DNA of 64,000 nt from the NCBI RefSeq assembly GCF_018860155.1, contig NZ_JAHKNI010000006.1, positions 310,001 to 374,000 on the forward strand, in the 5' to 3' direction. Both the position numbers and the translations under genes were made by a program. Source of the DNA: Nocardia albiluteola. GTDB lineage: Bacteria; Actinomycetota; Actinomycetes; Mycobacteriales; Mycobacteriaceae. Numbering within the stretch: position 1 is the first letter of the stretch; the number at the start of each line of letters is the position of its first letter. Below the pieces are notes generated by a model. That model was given only the letters and a program-made list of their open reading frames with translations, was not told where the DNA came from and did not search any database. Shown piece by piece: positions 17,478 to 25,599 of this stretch.

Positions 17478-18209
17478 CTAGCCCTCGTTCAGGGCCCGCC
17501 AGGCAGCGCCGGCGGCCTTCTGTTCGGCTTCCTTCTTGGACCGGCCGACGCCCTTGCCGTAGGCCTGACCACCGATCACCGCCGTGGCGGTGAACTCCTT
17601 GTCGTGGTCGGGGCCGGTCGAGGTGATCTCGTACGAGGGCACGCCGAGGCCGCGCTCGGCGGTCAGCTCCTGCAGACTGGTCTTCCAGTCCAGGCCAGCG
17701 CCCATCCGCGGGCCGCGCTCGAGCAGATCGGCGAACAGCCGCAGCACCACGCCGCGGGCCACCTCGATGCCGTGCTCGAGATGCACCGCGCCCAGCAGCG
17801 ACTCCATGCCATCGGCGAGGATGCTCGGCTTGTCGCGCCCGCCGGTCATCTCCTCGCCCTTGCCGAGCAGCAGATGCCGGCCCAGGCCGCCCTCGCCCAG
17901 GGCGCGCGCGACCTCGGCCAGCGCATGCATGTTGACCACGCTGGCGCGCAGCTTCGCCAGTTCACCCTCGGACTTGTCCGGATGTTCGAGGTACAGGCGC
18001 TCGGTGATGCTCAGGCCCAGGACCGAATCGCCCAGGAACTCCAGGCGTTCGTTGGTGGGCAGGCCACCGTTCTCGTAGGCGTAGGAGCGATGGGTGAGGG
18101 CAAGCCGGAGCAGCTCCTCGCCCAAGTCGACACCCAAAGCCTCGAGCAGGCTCGTATGGTCGGCGGACTCACCCGAGGGCGAGTCCGCGCCGTCCTTACT
18201 GGCGGTCAC
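17478..18209 (-). CDS. rnc: ribonuclease III
   Basis: RNase III cleaves double-stranded RNA in rRNA precursors and regulatory duplexes. The 243-aa product contains the signature ERLEFLGDS at residues 54-62 with the catalytic acidic residues. It ends with a double-stranded RNA-binding domain (DWKTSLQELTAERGLGVPSY through EAEQKAAGAAW). The N-terminal ~17 residues are a charged extension. It is followed with no gap by mutM and preceded by rpmF. Confidence 0.97.
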   Translation of the reverse strand: MTASKDGADSPSGESADHTSLLEALGVDLGEELLRLALTHRSYAYENGGLPTNERLEFLGDSVLGLSITERLYLEHPDKSEGELAKLRASVVNMHALAEVARALGEGGLGRHLLLGKGEEMTGGRDKPSILADGMESLLGAVHLEHGIEVARGVVLRLFADLLERGPRMGAGLDWKTSLQELTAERGLGVPSYEITSTGPDHDKEFTATAVIGGQAYGKGVGRSKKEAEQKAAGAAWRALNEG

Positions 18210-18227
18210 GGTGCGCTGCCGGTGTTA

Positions 18228-18410
18228 TCAAACTGCGGACGCGACCTGGCGGCCCTTGTAGGTACCGCAGTTCGGGCACGCGGTGTGCGGCAGGGTCTTC
18301 TCGCCGCACGCGCGGTTCGGGCAGGTGATCAGGGTCGGCGCGGTGGCCTTCCACTGGCTGCGCCGCGAGCGGGTGTTGGAACGGGACATCCGGCGCTTCG
18401 GAACGGCCAC
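18228..18410 (-). CDS. rpmF: 50S ribosomal protein L32
   Basis: The 60-aa protein begins AVPKRRMSRSNTRSRRSQWK, the standard L32 N-terminus. It has a zinc ribbon with Cys30, Cys35, Cys45 and Cys48, so it is the zinc-containing (C+) form. The GTG start follows GAGGAG by about 8 nt. It lies between yceD and rnc, the usual pairing of L32 with YceD. Confidence 0.97.
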   Translation of the reverse strand: MAVPKRRMSRSNTRSRRSQWKATAPTLITCPNRACGEKTLPHTACPNCGTYKGRQVASAV

Positions 18411-18474
18411 TTCAACTTCTCCTCTGTCTTCGAACTTGCCGGGCCGCGCGGCTCGGCAAGAAATCTGCTTACGT

Positions 18475-19077
18475 CTAGTTCAGCTCGGCGGCAGTGCCAC
18501 CGGTGCCGGGGGACTCGGCCGTGAATTTGGCAAGCCCGGCCCAGCGAGGGTCCAGTATCTCATGCCCGTGATCGGAACCCGCAATCGCCATCCGCACACC
18601 GCATTCGGCGCACAGTCCGGGGCAGTCCGGCTCGCACAGCGGCTGCAGCGGAAGCTCGAGCCCGACCGCGTCCACGACCACCGGTTCCAGGTCGATCATG
18701 TCGTCGACGAGGCGGTGGATCTCGTCCTCCTCGGTGGTCTGCTCGGTGACGCTGTCCGGGTAGGCGAACAGCTCGGTCACCTGCAGTTCGAGCTCGTCGG
18801 TGAACGATTCCAGGCAGCGCGAGCATTCACCGGCCAGCGGCGCGGACACCGAACCGATGACCAGCACACCCTCCGACACCGACTGCAGCGTGAGATCCAG
18901 CTCCACCTCGGCTCCCGCCGGAATGCCGATCAGGTCCAAGCCGATCTTCTCCGGCACGGTCACCGTGCGCTGCAGGGTTTTCATCGACCCCGGCTTGCGG
19001 CCGAGGCTGCGGGTGTCCAGCACGAAGCCCGCGTCCGTCTGACGACGACGCGAACCGGAACCGGATTCGGCGGGCAT
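18475..19077 (-). CDS. YceD/DUF177 family protein
   Basis: YceD proteins are linked to 23S rRNA accumulation and are nearly always encoded next to rpmF, as here. The 200-aa product has the DUF177 core with CSRCLESF and a second CEPDCPGLCAECG cluster, four to five Cys that probably bind zinc. The ATG at 19077 is chosen because GAGGAA lies 9 nt upstream; the ATG at 19086 would leave only 1 nt of spacing. A 45-bp repeat lies between this gene and sepIVA. Confidence 0.92.
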   Translation of the reverse strand: MPAESGSGSRRRQTDAGFVLDTRSLGRKPGSMKTLQRTVTVPEKIGLDLIGIPAGAEVELDLTLQSVSEGVLVIGSVSAPLAGECSRCLESFTDELELQVTELFAYPDSVTEQTTEEDEIHRLVDDMIDLEPVVVDAVGLELPLQPLCEPDCPGLCAECGVRMAIAGSDHGHEILDPRWAGLAKFTAESPGTGGTAAELN

Positions 19078-19150
19078 TGAGCTCATTTCCTCATGGGCGG
19101 TGGATGGGCAACCACCCCACGATACCGAATTCGCATCGCCAGCCCAAAAC

Positions 19151-19196
19151 TTACCCACCCCGCCGGCTCCGCAAGCTCCGCCGGCTTGCCATCCCC
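19151..19196 (-). repeat. 45-bp GC-rich dispersed repeat, copy B (intergenic)
   Basis: Reading the minus strand, GGGATGGCAAGCCGGCGGAG runs on through CTTGCGGAGCCGGCGGGGTGGG, nearly identical to copy A inside the PHP gene. It occupies most of the sepIVA-yceD gap. Confidence 0.8.
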
Positions 19197-19211
19197 GGGG
19201 GAGCAAGGGGA

Positions 19212-19958
19212 TCACCTGCGGAATTCGCTCGCGTAATCCGGTACGCCCGTACCGCTGCGCAGCTGGTGCCGGCCGCGGCCGACCGTGCGCAGGGCGGTGT
19301 GCAGCGTCTCCTCGAAATCGGCGAGCTTGCTGTCGACGTACTGGTCGCAGTCATTGCGCAGCCGATCGGCCTCGGCCTGTGCGGAATCGATCAGCCGCGC
19401 GGACTCGCCGTGCGCGGCCCGCACCACCTCGGTCTGCTGCACGAGGCGGTCCTGTTCGGACTGGCCCTCGGCGACCGAGCGCTCGTAGGAGGCCTGTCCC
19501 GCGGCGATCATGCGCTCGGACTCGGTGCGGGCGCGGCCGGTGAGGGCCTCGTATTCGGCCTTGCCGTCGGCGACCACCCGCTCGGCCTCAGCGGTGGCGG
19601 TGGCGACCAGGTGGTCGGCATGCGCGCGGGCCTCGGCGATCATGCGGTCGGCGTGTGCCTTGGCATCGGCCAGCAGGCGGTCGGCCTCGGCGCGGGCGCC
19701 GGTGACGGTCCTCTCGGCCTGATCGTTGGCGCTGGTGATCGTGGATTCGGCGGAGCTGCGGGCGTCGTTGACGATTCCGTCGCGATGATCGAGGACGTCC
19801 TGCGCGTCGTCCAGCTCGCCGGGGATGGCCTCGCGGACGTCGTCGAGTAGCTCGAGCATGTCGCCGCGCGGCACGACGCAATTGCGGGTGGTCGGGATAC
19901 CGCGCGCCTCTTCGACGATCGCGACCAGCTCGTCGAGGGCCTCGAATACGCGATACAT
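19212..19958 (-). CDS. sepIVA: DivIVA-like septation protein SepIVA
   Basis: SepIVA is a DivIVA-like coiled-coil protein needed for septation and polar growth in mycobacteria. The 248-aa product starts MYRVFEALDELVAIVEEARG, matching that protein. From about residue 60 to 225 it is one long coiled coil of repeated Ala/Glu-rich segments (ARAEADRLLADAKAHADRMI, then TAEAERVVADGKAEYEAL). No membrane segment is present. Its place directly upstream of yceD-rpmF-rnc is conserved in mycobacteria, which supports the name. Confidence 0.9.
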   Translation of the reverse strand: MYRVFEALDELVAIVEEARGIPTTRNCVVPRGDMLELLDDVREAIPGELDDAQDVLDHRDGIVNDARSSAESTITSANDQAERTVTGARAEADRLLADAKAHADRMIAEARAHADHLVATATAEAERVVADGKAEYEALTGRARTESERMIAAGQASYERSVAEGQSEQDRLVQQTEVVRAAHGESARLIDSAQAEADRLRNDCDQYVDSKLADFEETLHTALRTVGRGRHQLRSGTGVPDYASEFRR

Positions 19959-20128
19959 CTTGCTACCCCACTCTCATACCGACTTACCACGGCGAACCTC
20001 CATGCCGCCGTAAGCCAGTGTGCCCCTCGGCGCCGAAGTGGACCCAGTTCACTCGCGGTGTGTCGGCGGGTGTTTCCAACGCCACAGAATCAAGTGGAGG
20101 CAATGACTCCGGTTGGTGTTAAATTATT

Positions 20129-20140
20129 TACCGAGCGGTA
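20129..20140. promoter_or_regulatory. TACCG-AG-CGGTA palindrome upstream of gtrA
   Basis: A 12-bp inverted repeat in an AT-rich stretch (AAATTATTTACC) of the 223-bp gap between divergent sepIVA and gtrA, about 42 nt before the gtrA start. It resembles TetR-family operators; no regulator is known. Nothing else is seen in this gap. Confidence 0.35.
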
Positions 20141-20181
20141 GATAGCCGGACCGAGTCCGGCAATGTCGATCGGAATTGAGC

Positions 20182-20853
20182 ATGGCTGTCGTGTATCCGG
20201 TACATCCGGGCGCGGGGGACGATCCCCGGCCCGCGCCCGACGACACCCTGGATGCCATGCAGGCCGCCGCCACCGACGCCGTCAATGCCGCGACCGATAC
20301 GGTGCTGGCCGCCACGGATACCGTGCTCGCCGCGACCGACAAGGTGCGGACCGCGACCCTGCCCTTTCGCCGGCAGCTGGCCCGTCTCGGGGAGTATCTG
20401 CGCAGCGATCGCTGGCTCGCCCAGCTGATCCGCTTCGCCCTGGTCGGCGGCTTCAGCAATATCGGCTACTTCCTGCTGTTCATGGCCTGCTACGGCGGCG
20501 GCCCGCAGCTGGCCAACCTCACCGGGTCGGTGGTGAGCACCGCCATCGCCAACGAGCTGCACCGACGCCTGACCTTTCGCGCCTCGGACCGGGTCAGCTG
20601 GCTCACCGCGCAGCTGGAGGGCGGCGGTCTGGCGCTGGCAGGGCTGGGCATCACCTCGGCCGCGCTGGCGCTGCTGGACTTCCTGGCCCCCGGGCTCGGC
20701 GATATCCCGGAGGCGATTGCCGTCATCGTCGTCACCGCGGGCGTGGGCACCCTGCGGTTCCTGACCCTGCGCCTGTGGGTGTTTCCCACCCACGGGCCTG
20801 TTAGGTTTCGACCATGGCTGGAGCACTCTGCCCGGGATCGTTCGATCCGGTAA
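20182..20853 (+). CDS. GtrA-family membrane protein
   Basis: GtrA proteins are small four-helix membrane proteins thought to move lipid-linked sugars across the membrane. The domain runs from about residue 80 to 205 with helices starting LIRFALVGGFSNIGYFLLFM and the typical ANELHRRLTFR. The first ~60 residues are an unusual Ala/Thr-rich helix with repeats of ATDTVLAATDTV. An upstream TTG at 20176 is an alternative start. The 3' end overlaps coaD by 40 bp in another frame. Confidence 0.88.
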   Translation: MAVVYPVHPGAGDDPRPAPDDTLDAMQAAATDAVNAATDTVLAATDTVLAATDKVRTATLPFRRQLARLGEYLRSDRWLAQLIRFALVGGFSNIGYFLLFMACYGGGPQLANLTGSVVSTAIANELHRRLTFRASDRVSWLTAQLEGGGLALAGLGITSAALALLDFLAPGLGDIPEAIAVIVVTAGVGTLRFLTLRLWVFPTHGPVRFRPWLEHSARDRSIR

Positions 20854-21299
20854 CCAACGGACATCTCGACGTCTTCGCCCGCGTCGCGGCGCAATTCGAC
20901 GAGGTCGTCGTGACCGTGATGATCAACAAGAACAAGCAGGGCATGTTCACCGTCGACGAGCGGATGGAGATGCTGCGCGAGGTCACCGCGGATCTGCCCA
21001 ACGTCCGGGTGGAATCCTGGCACGGCCTGCTCGTCGACTTCGCGCGGGAGCAGGGCATCACCGCCATCGTCAAGGGGCTGCGCGATGCCACCGACTTCGG
21101 CTACGAGATGCAGATGGCGCAGATGAACAACAAGCTCTCGGGCGTGGACACCTTCTTCATCGCCACCAATCCGGTCCACAGCTTCTTGTCCAGCTCGCTG
21201 GTCAAGGAGGTGGCCACCTTCGGCGGCGACGTCTCGGACATGCTGCCGCCGTCGGTGCACAAGCGGCTGCTGGCCCGCCTGGCCGAGCGTAGGGGCTAG
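20814..21299 (+). CDS. coaD: phosphopantetheine adenylyltransferase
   Basis: CoaD adenylylates 4'-phosphopantetheine, the penultimate step of coenzyme A synthesis. The 161-aa protein has the nucleotidyltransferase motif GSFDPVTNGHLD near residue 8 and the C-terminal LSSSLVKEVA motif. TAGGTT lies 6 nt before the ATG inside the end of gtrA, so coaD probably has its own leaderless promoter as well as any read-through. Confidence 0.97.
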   Translation: MAGALCPGSFDPVTNGHLDVFARVAAQFDEVVVTVMINKNKQGMFTVDERMEMLREVTADLPNVRVESWHGLLVDFAREQGITAIVKGLRDATDFGYEMQMAQMNNKLSGVDTFFIATNPVHSFLSSSLVKEVATFGGDVSDMLPPSVHKRLLARLAERRG

Positions 21300-21336
21300 C
21301 CGGGCCCGGCTCCGCCGGAGCGGAGCGGAGGCCATG

Positions 21337-22506
21337 TCACGGCTTCGCCGGAATCCGGTGCGGCACGAACGTCGAGGTGTCGTCGGTGATGAGGCCGGGG
21401 GTTTCGCGGATGCCCATGCCCGCGGCCGTGTCGCCGACGATCCACGCACCCAGCACGGGGCGCTGACCGTCGAAATCCGGTAGCGGGTCCAGCATTTGGT
21501 AGATGTAGCCCTCTTCGCCGTAGACCCCGCCGGTCGCGGTTTCCATTCCCGCGCCGACGATGGTCATGTTGGCGCCCTCGCGGCCGAGCTTCGGCTTGCG
21601 AATGTACTCGGTGAGCTCGTGCGGGTCATCGATGTAGGCGGGCAGCAGATTCGGGTGGCCGGGATACATCTCCCACAGCACGGCCAGCAGCGCCTTGTTC
21701 GACAGCAGGGTCTTCCACAGCGGCTCGACCCACGTCGTCTGCGGCAGTGAGCCGACCACGCGCTGTCCGAAGTCGTCGTCCAGGGCCCATTCCCACGGGT
21801 ACAGCTTGAAGATGGACTCGATGGGCGCCTCGGCCAGGTCGACGAAGCGGTCCAGCTCGGTGTCCCAGCCGACCTCCTCGATCGGCAGTGCGACGGTGTC
21901 GAATCCGGCCTCCGCGGCGGTCTCCTGCATGTAGGCGGTGGTGACGTTGTCCTCGCCGCTGGCATCGGCCGAGGACCACGTGAAGTGCAGCCCACCCTTC
22001 GGCAGGGTCTTTCGCAGCTCGCCCCAGCGCTCGACGAGCTTCTCGTGCAACGAATTCCACTGATCGTCGTCGGGATACACGTCGGTCAGCCAGTGCCACT
22101 GCACGATCGCCGCCTCCAGCAGGGAGGTCGGCGTATCGGCGTTGTACTCCAGCAGTTTTGCCGGGCCGCGTCCGTCGTAGCGCAGATCGAAGCGGCCGTA
22201 GACGTACGGGTCGCTACGGTGCCAGGACTCGGTGATCGGGCCCCAACTCCATTGCGGCAGACCGAAATCGGCGAACCTCTCGGTCAGCACCACCTGCTCG
22301 GCGGCGTGCAGGCACATCGTGTGCAGCACCTCGACCTGCGCCTCCATCGCGAGGATCTCGTCGAGATCGAACTCGTAGTGCACCGATTCGTCCCAGTACG
22401 GGCGTGGCTGCCCGTTGGAATCCATTCCAGGGGAACCGAATACCAGGCCCTGATCGGCGATGATGCGCTGCCAGCTCGCCCGCGGCCTTCCACGTACCCG
22501 GCGCAT
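21337..22506 (-). CDS. glutathionylspermidine synthase-like ATP-grasp protein (YgiC-like)
   Basis: The 389-aa product belongs to the glutathionylspermidine synthase family, with the ATP-grasp signature LLEYNADTPTSLLEAAIVQW, LYPWEWALDD and KPKLGREGANMTIV. E. coli YgiC is the nearest well-known relative. Such stand-alone synthetase domains are ATP-dependent ligases of unknown acceptor; glutathione is not expected here because actinobacteria make mycothiol. It follows the YgiB-like gene after 3 nt, reproducing the ygiB-ygiC order of enterobacteria, and is convergent with coaD. Confidence 0.88.
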   Translation of the reverse strand: MRRVRGRPRASWQRIIADQGLVFGSPGMDSNGQPRPYWDESVHYEFDLDEILAMEAQVEVLHTMCLHAAEQVVLTERFADFGLPQWSWGPITESWHRSDPYVYGRFDLRYDGRGPAKLLEYNADTPTSLLEAAIVQWHWLTDVYPDDDQWNSLHEKLVERWGELRKTLPKGGLHFTWSSADASGEDNVTTAYMQETAAEAGFDTVALPIEEVGWDTELDRFVDLAEAPIESIFKLYPWEWALDDDFGQRVVGSLPQTTWVEPLWKTLLSNKALLAVLWEMYPGHPNLLPAYIDDPHELTEYIRKPKLGREGANMTIVGAGMETATGGVYGEEGYIYQMLDPLPDFDGQRPVLGAWIVGDTAAGMGIRETPGLITDDTSTFVPHRIPAKP

Positions 22507-22509
22507 GAC

Positions 22510-23574
22510 CTAGGAACCTCCCGACTTTCCGCCACTCTTGGAGCCCAGCCCGCCGCGAATGACGGTGCCGCTCTTGGTGCTGATGTGCGCGCCACTCGGT
22601 TCGCTGAAGCTGCCACCGGTGGGCGGGCGGCCGATGGTGTTCGTGCCGCCGTAGTAGTAGTGGTACTGGTGGCCGTTGAAGAAGAAGATGGCCGGCAGGC
22701 CGCTGTGGTAGTAGCCGGCGTTGGTGGCGTAGGCCTGCGCGGCGACGCAGTCGTTGTCGTTGACGACGGTCTGCTGGCCTTTGGTGTTGTCGCTGACGCA
22801 GTACGCGGTGACATCGGGCTGCTCGGCGGCCTGGCAGGCGAGATAGCCGGCGCCGACGATCGCGGCCACGCCGACGACCGCGGCGCCGCCGATCAGCGCC
22901 TTCCTGCGCCGCTTCCGCTTGGCCTCGAGGGCCTCCGCGGCCGCACGCTCGGCCTCCTCCGCGCGCTTGCGGGCCTTGTCCCGCGCCCGCGCTTCGGCCA
23001 CCGTCGGCGGGCGGGGCTGGGTGACACCGGCCTCCTGGCGCGAGATGCTGCCGCGCGGGTGATCCGGGGACGAGGGATAGACGGCCCCGCCGATCTCGTG
23101 TTCGCCGGACGGGCCGGGCTCGTCGGAGGAGTGGTAGATCGCACCGCCGACATCGGGCCCCGCGGCCGCCGACGGGTCCGCCGGATAGCCGAGCCCCGCA
23201 AGCGGATTCGGTACGCCCGGCATCGCGAGCGTCGGGTTGGGCTGGGCGAATCCCGGCCCGGGGTGCGGTGCCGGGTCGAATCCGGCAGTGCCCCCCGGGG
23301 TTCCGAAGTACGGCATGCCCGGCATTGCCACCGTCGGATCGGGTGAGCCGCCCCCGGACCCACCCGGGCCCGCCTGGCCGGGATGTGCGGCGGATGCGGG
23401 CTCGCCGGTGCCACCGGGGGATTCGGCGTGCGGCATGCCCGGCATCGGCAGCGTCGGATTCGGTTGCGGCTGCTCGGGATGCGGCATGCGCGTGGTGGGT
23501 TCGTCCGCGGAGGGATCGCCTGTGCCCTCAGGGCTCGGACGGTATGCGTCCATGCCCGGATGTTCCGTTGCCAC
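22510..23574 (-). CDS. YgiB/DUF1190-like membrane protein with Pro-rich repeats
   Basis: The 354-aa protein has three parts. Residues 1-190 are Pro/Gly-rich with three copies of a short motif, NPTLPMPGMP, DPTVAMPGMP and NPTLAMPGVP. A charged helix leads into one membrane segment near 225-248 (ALIGGAAVVGVAAIVGAGYL). The C-terminal external part has CVSDN...DNDCVAAQAYATN, Tyr/His-rich YHSGLPAIFFFNGHQYHYYY, and ends SGTVIRGGLGSKSGG. That C-terminal pattern resembles DUF1190 (YgiB), and the next gene is YgiC-like. The GTG start has GGGAG 6 nt upstream. Function is unknown; a cell-envelope role is inferred. Confidence 0.7.
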   Translation of the reverse strand: MATEHPGMDAYRPSPEGTGDPSADEPTTRMPHPEQPQPNPTLPMPGMPHAESPGGTGEPASAAHPGQAGPGGSGGGSPDPTVAMPGMPYFGTPGGTAGFDPAPHPGPGFAQPNPTLAMPGVPNPLAGLGYPADPSAAAGPDVGGAIYHSSDEPGPSGEHEIGGAVYPSSPDHPRGSISRQEAGVTQPRPPTVAEARARDKARKRAEEAERAAAEALEAKRKRRRKALIGGAAVVGVAAIVGAGYLACQAAEQPDVTAYCVSDNTKGQQTVVNDNDCVAAQAYATNAGYYHSGLPAIFFFNGHQYHYYYGGTNTIGRPPTGGSFSEPSGAHISTKSGTVIRGGLGSKSGGKSGGS

Positions 23575-23598
23575 CGATGACTCCCTGTTCCCCGCCGC

Positions 23599-23880
23599 TT
23601 ACCGTTCCACGAATCCCGTGAGCCCGCCCTGGGCGGCGCTCCAGTCTTCCACAACCAGGTCTACCCGACCCGGCGTCGTCCCCGAACGCAGCAGCGTCAG
23701 TAACTTCTCGCAATTCTCGCGCGGGCCCTCGGCAATGACATGGACCCGGCCGTCGCTGGTGTTCCGGGCCGAGCCGACCAGCGCCAGCTCCAGCGCGCGG
23801 GCCCGGGTCCACCAGCGAAAGCCCACGCCCTGGACGAGGCCGTGCACCCAGGCGACAACCCGCACGTGCTCCGCGCTCAC
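23599..23880 (-). CDS. acyP: acylphosphatase
   Basis: Acylphosphatase hydrolyses acyl phosphates. The 93-aa protein has both active-site signatures, VHGLVQGVGFRWWTR (catalytic Arg) and GSARNTSDGRVHVIAEG (catalytic Asn). The GTG start, GTGAGCGCG, coincides with the GTGAGC that ends the 80-bp repeat array, so the first repeat directly abuts the coding region. A longer start inside the repeat would add repeat-encoded residues and is rejected. The YgiB-like gene begins 24 nt downstream. In mycobacteria acyP lies next to smc; here about 22 kb separates them. Confidence 0.92.
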   Translation of the reverse strand: MSAEHVRVVAWVHGLVQGVGFRWWTRARALELALVGSARNTSDGRVHVIAEGPRENCEKLLTLLRSGTTPGRVDLVVEDWSAAQGGLTGFVER

Positions 23881-24190
23881 GACTCCACCTCGCTGGCGCT
23901 CGGCTCCGTCGTGCGCGCGGCGCACTGTGTCACTGGTTCGCTCCGCTGCGCTCCGCTCACGACTCCACCTCGCTGGCGCTCGGCTCCGTCGTGCGCGCGG
24001 CGCACTGTGTCGATGGTTCGCTGCGCTGCGCTGCGCTCACGACTCCACCTCGCTGGCGCTCGGCTCCGTCGTGCGCGCGGCGCGCCGTGTCACTGGTTCG
24101 CTCCGCTGCGCTCCGCTCACGACTCCACCTCGCTGGCGCTCGGCTCCGTCGTGCGCGCGGCGCGCCGTGTCACTGGTTCGCTCCGCTCAC
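23881..24190 (-). repeat. tandem array of four 80-bp repeats
   Basis: Four units start at 23881, 23961, 24041 and 24121 (plus-strand coordinates, each beginning GACTCCACCTCGCTGGCGCT). The period is exactly 80 bp; the last unit is 70 bp, lacking a 10-bp piece. Each unit is bounded by GTGAGC on the minus strand and holds the palindrome GTGCGC-CGC-GCGCAC or a close variant. Units differ at only a few positions. The array fills the osmC-acyP gap, starting 25 bp after the osmC stop. A solo copy lies after pyc. Confidence 0.95.
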
Positions 24191-24215
24191 GCGGCTACCA
24201 TCCGGATGCGCATGT

Positions 24216-24698
24216 TCACTCGTCCGCCTGGAACGACAGGTTCACCGTGGTGCCCGCCTTCAGGGTGCGTCCGACGGTGCACACCTTGTCGATGGCGCGC
24301 TGCACCGTCACCAGCAGCCGCTCGCGACCGGCCTCGTCGAGTTCGGACAGATCGAGCTCGACGATCTCGTTCAGCTCCGGGTACACCTCGTTCTCGCGGT
24401 CGGCGTCGCCGGAAACCCGGATGGTCACGTCATAGTTCTCGCCGAGCCGGTTCGACAGCGGGAAGTCCGAACTCATCCCGGTGCAGGCCGCCAGCGCGAT
24501 CTTGAGCAGCTCGCCCGGGGTGAAGACGCCGGGCACGCCGTCGGAGCCGACGAGGACCTCCGCGCCGCGCGAGCTGCGCCCGGTGTAGCGCCGGGTGGCG
24601 GTGCGCTCGACCCACAGCGAGGTCGGGGTCTTGGGAGCCCGGGTGGTCGCCGCGACGGTCGAGGTCTGTGCCTTGCCGTTGGAGGACTGTTCAGCCAT
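24216..24698 (-). CDS. OsmC/Ohr-family protein
   Basis: OsmC-family proteins are thiol peroxidases acting on organic hydroperoxides. The 160-aa product has the fold's landmarks: GELLKIALAACTGMSSDF with a conserved Cys, and RAIDKVCTVGRTLKAG with the second Cys, which would form the redox pair. The first ~25 residues are a low-complexity Ser/Thr/Ala leader. It corresponds in position to the OsmC-like gene next to fpg in M. tuberculosis. Confidence 0.9.
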   Translation of the reverse strand: MAEQSSNGKAQTSTVAATTRAPKTPTSLWVERTATRRYTGRSSRGAEVLVGSDGVPGVFTPGELLKIALAACTGMSSDFPLSNRLGENYDVTIRVSGDADRENEVYPELNEIVELDLSELDEAGRERLLVTVQRAIDKVCTVGRTLKAGTTVNLSFQADE

Positions 24699-24740
24699 GC
24701 CCCGATCCTGCCATCACTACCGCTTTGTCCGCACTCGACT

Positions 24741-24754
24741 GTTGCGAACGCAAC
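24741..24754. promoter_or_regulatory. GTTGCG-AA-CGCAAC palindrome upstream of osmC
   Basis: A perfect 14-bp inverted repeat 43-56 nt before the osmC start, in the 127-bp gap to kdpE. It is well placed for a repressor or activator of osmC; no regulator is encoded nearby. Confidence 0.4.
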
Positions 24755-24825
24755 CGCGTGCGCGCCCTGCGGCGAAGCGGCTCGGCCCGGCTCCACCCCG
24801 CCCGCGACGCGATGGGTTCGACAAG

Positions 24826-25599
24826 TCAGACACAGAACCGATATCCCATGCCCGCCTCGGTGAGCAGATGCTTGGGGTGCGACGGATCGTCCTCGAGCTT
24901 GCGTCGCAGCTGCGCGAGATACACACGCAGATAATGGGTTTCGGTGGCATACGACGGGCCCCACACCTCGCGCAGCAACTCCCGCCGCCCCACGAGCTTG
25001 CCCTGATTGCGCACCAGCATCTCGAGCACGCCCCATTCGGTCGGCGTCAGATGCACGTCGCCGCCGTGCTTGATGACCTTCTTCGCCGACAGGTCCACGG
25101 TGAACGACGAGGTCTCCACCACCGGATCCGAACCCTCCGTCGCGGTCGCGCCGCGGCGCACCGCCGCCCGTAGTCGCGCCAGCAGCTCGTCCATGCCGAA
25201 CGGTTTGGTCACGTAGTCGTCGGCGCCCGCGTCCAGCGCCTCGACCTTGTCCGCGGAGTCGGTGCGCGCGGACAACACGATCACCGGCGCCTGGCTCCAG
25301 CCGCGCAGGCCCGCCAGCACGTCGATGCCGTCCATATCCGGCAGGCCCAGGTCGAGCACCACCACGTCGGGATGCTTCTCCGCCGCGGCCCGCAGCGCCG
25401 CGGCGCCGGTGGCCGCGGTGATCACCTCGTAGCCCCGCACCGACAGATTGATCCGCAGCGCGCGCAGAATCTGCGGCTCGTCGTCGACCACCAGCACCTT
25501 GGTCTGCACGGCGCCGGGCTGGTCGCGATCGCGGGCCCCGCCCTGCACACGCGAGCCGCCGGGGCGGTCCCCGTCGTTCGAACTCGCCGGTGTCGTCAC
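24826..25599 (-). CDS. kdpE: KdpE response regulator
   Basis: KdpE is the OmpR-type regulator that activates the kdpFABC operon at low K+. The 257-aa protein has a receiver domain with phospho-acceptor Asp83 (VVVLDLGLPDMDG) and a C-terminal winged helix (LTPTEWGVLEMLVRNQGKLV). A 33-residue hydrophilic extension precedes the receiver; a later start is possible, but none is clearly better. The GTG overlaps the kdpD stop in GTGA, showing tight coupling. Confidence 0.95.
   Translation of the reverse strand: MTTPASSNDGDRPGGSRVQGGARDRDQPGAVQTKVLVVDDEPQILRALRINLSVRGYEVITAATGAAALRAAAEKHPDVVVLDLGLPDMDGIDVLAGLRGWSQAPVIVLSARTDSADKVEALDAGADDYVTKPFGMDELLARLRAAVRRGATATEGSDPVVETSSFTVDLSAKKVIKHGGDVHLTPTEWGVLEMLVRNQGKLVGRRELLREVWGPSYATETHYLRVYLAQLRRKLEDDPSHPKHLLTEAGMGYRFCV

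Noticed and set aside
21305..21325. GCTCC-GCC-GGAGC hairpin after coaD as a terminator
   Set aside because: Only a 5-bp stem without a T run; such short GC palindromes are common here.
23881..23925. A longer acylphosphatase start within the repeat
   Set aside because: It would add repeat-encoded residues (RRAHDGAERQRGG) not found in acylphosphatases; GTG at 23880 gives a normal 93-aa protein.
23881..24190. The repeat array as a CRISPR
   Set aside because: Units are directly adjacent with no variable spacers, 80 bp long, and no cas genes are present.
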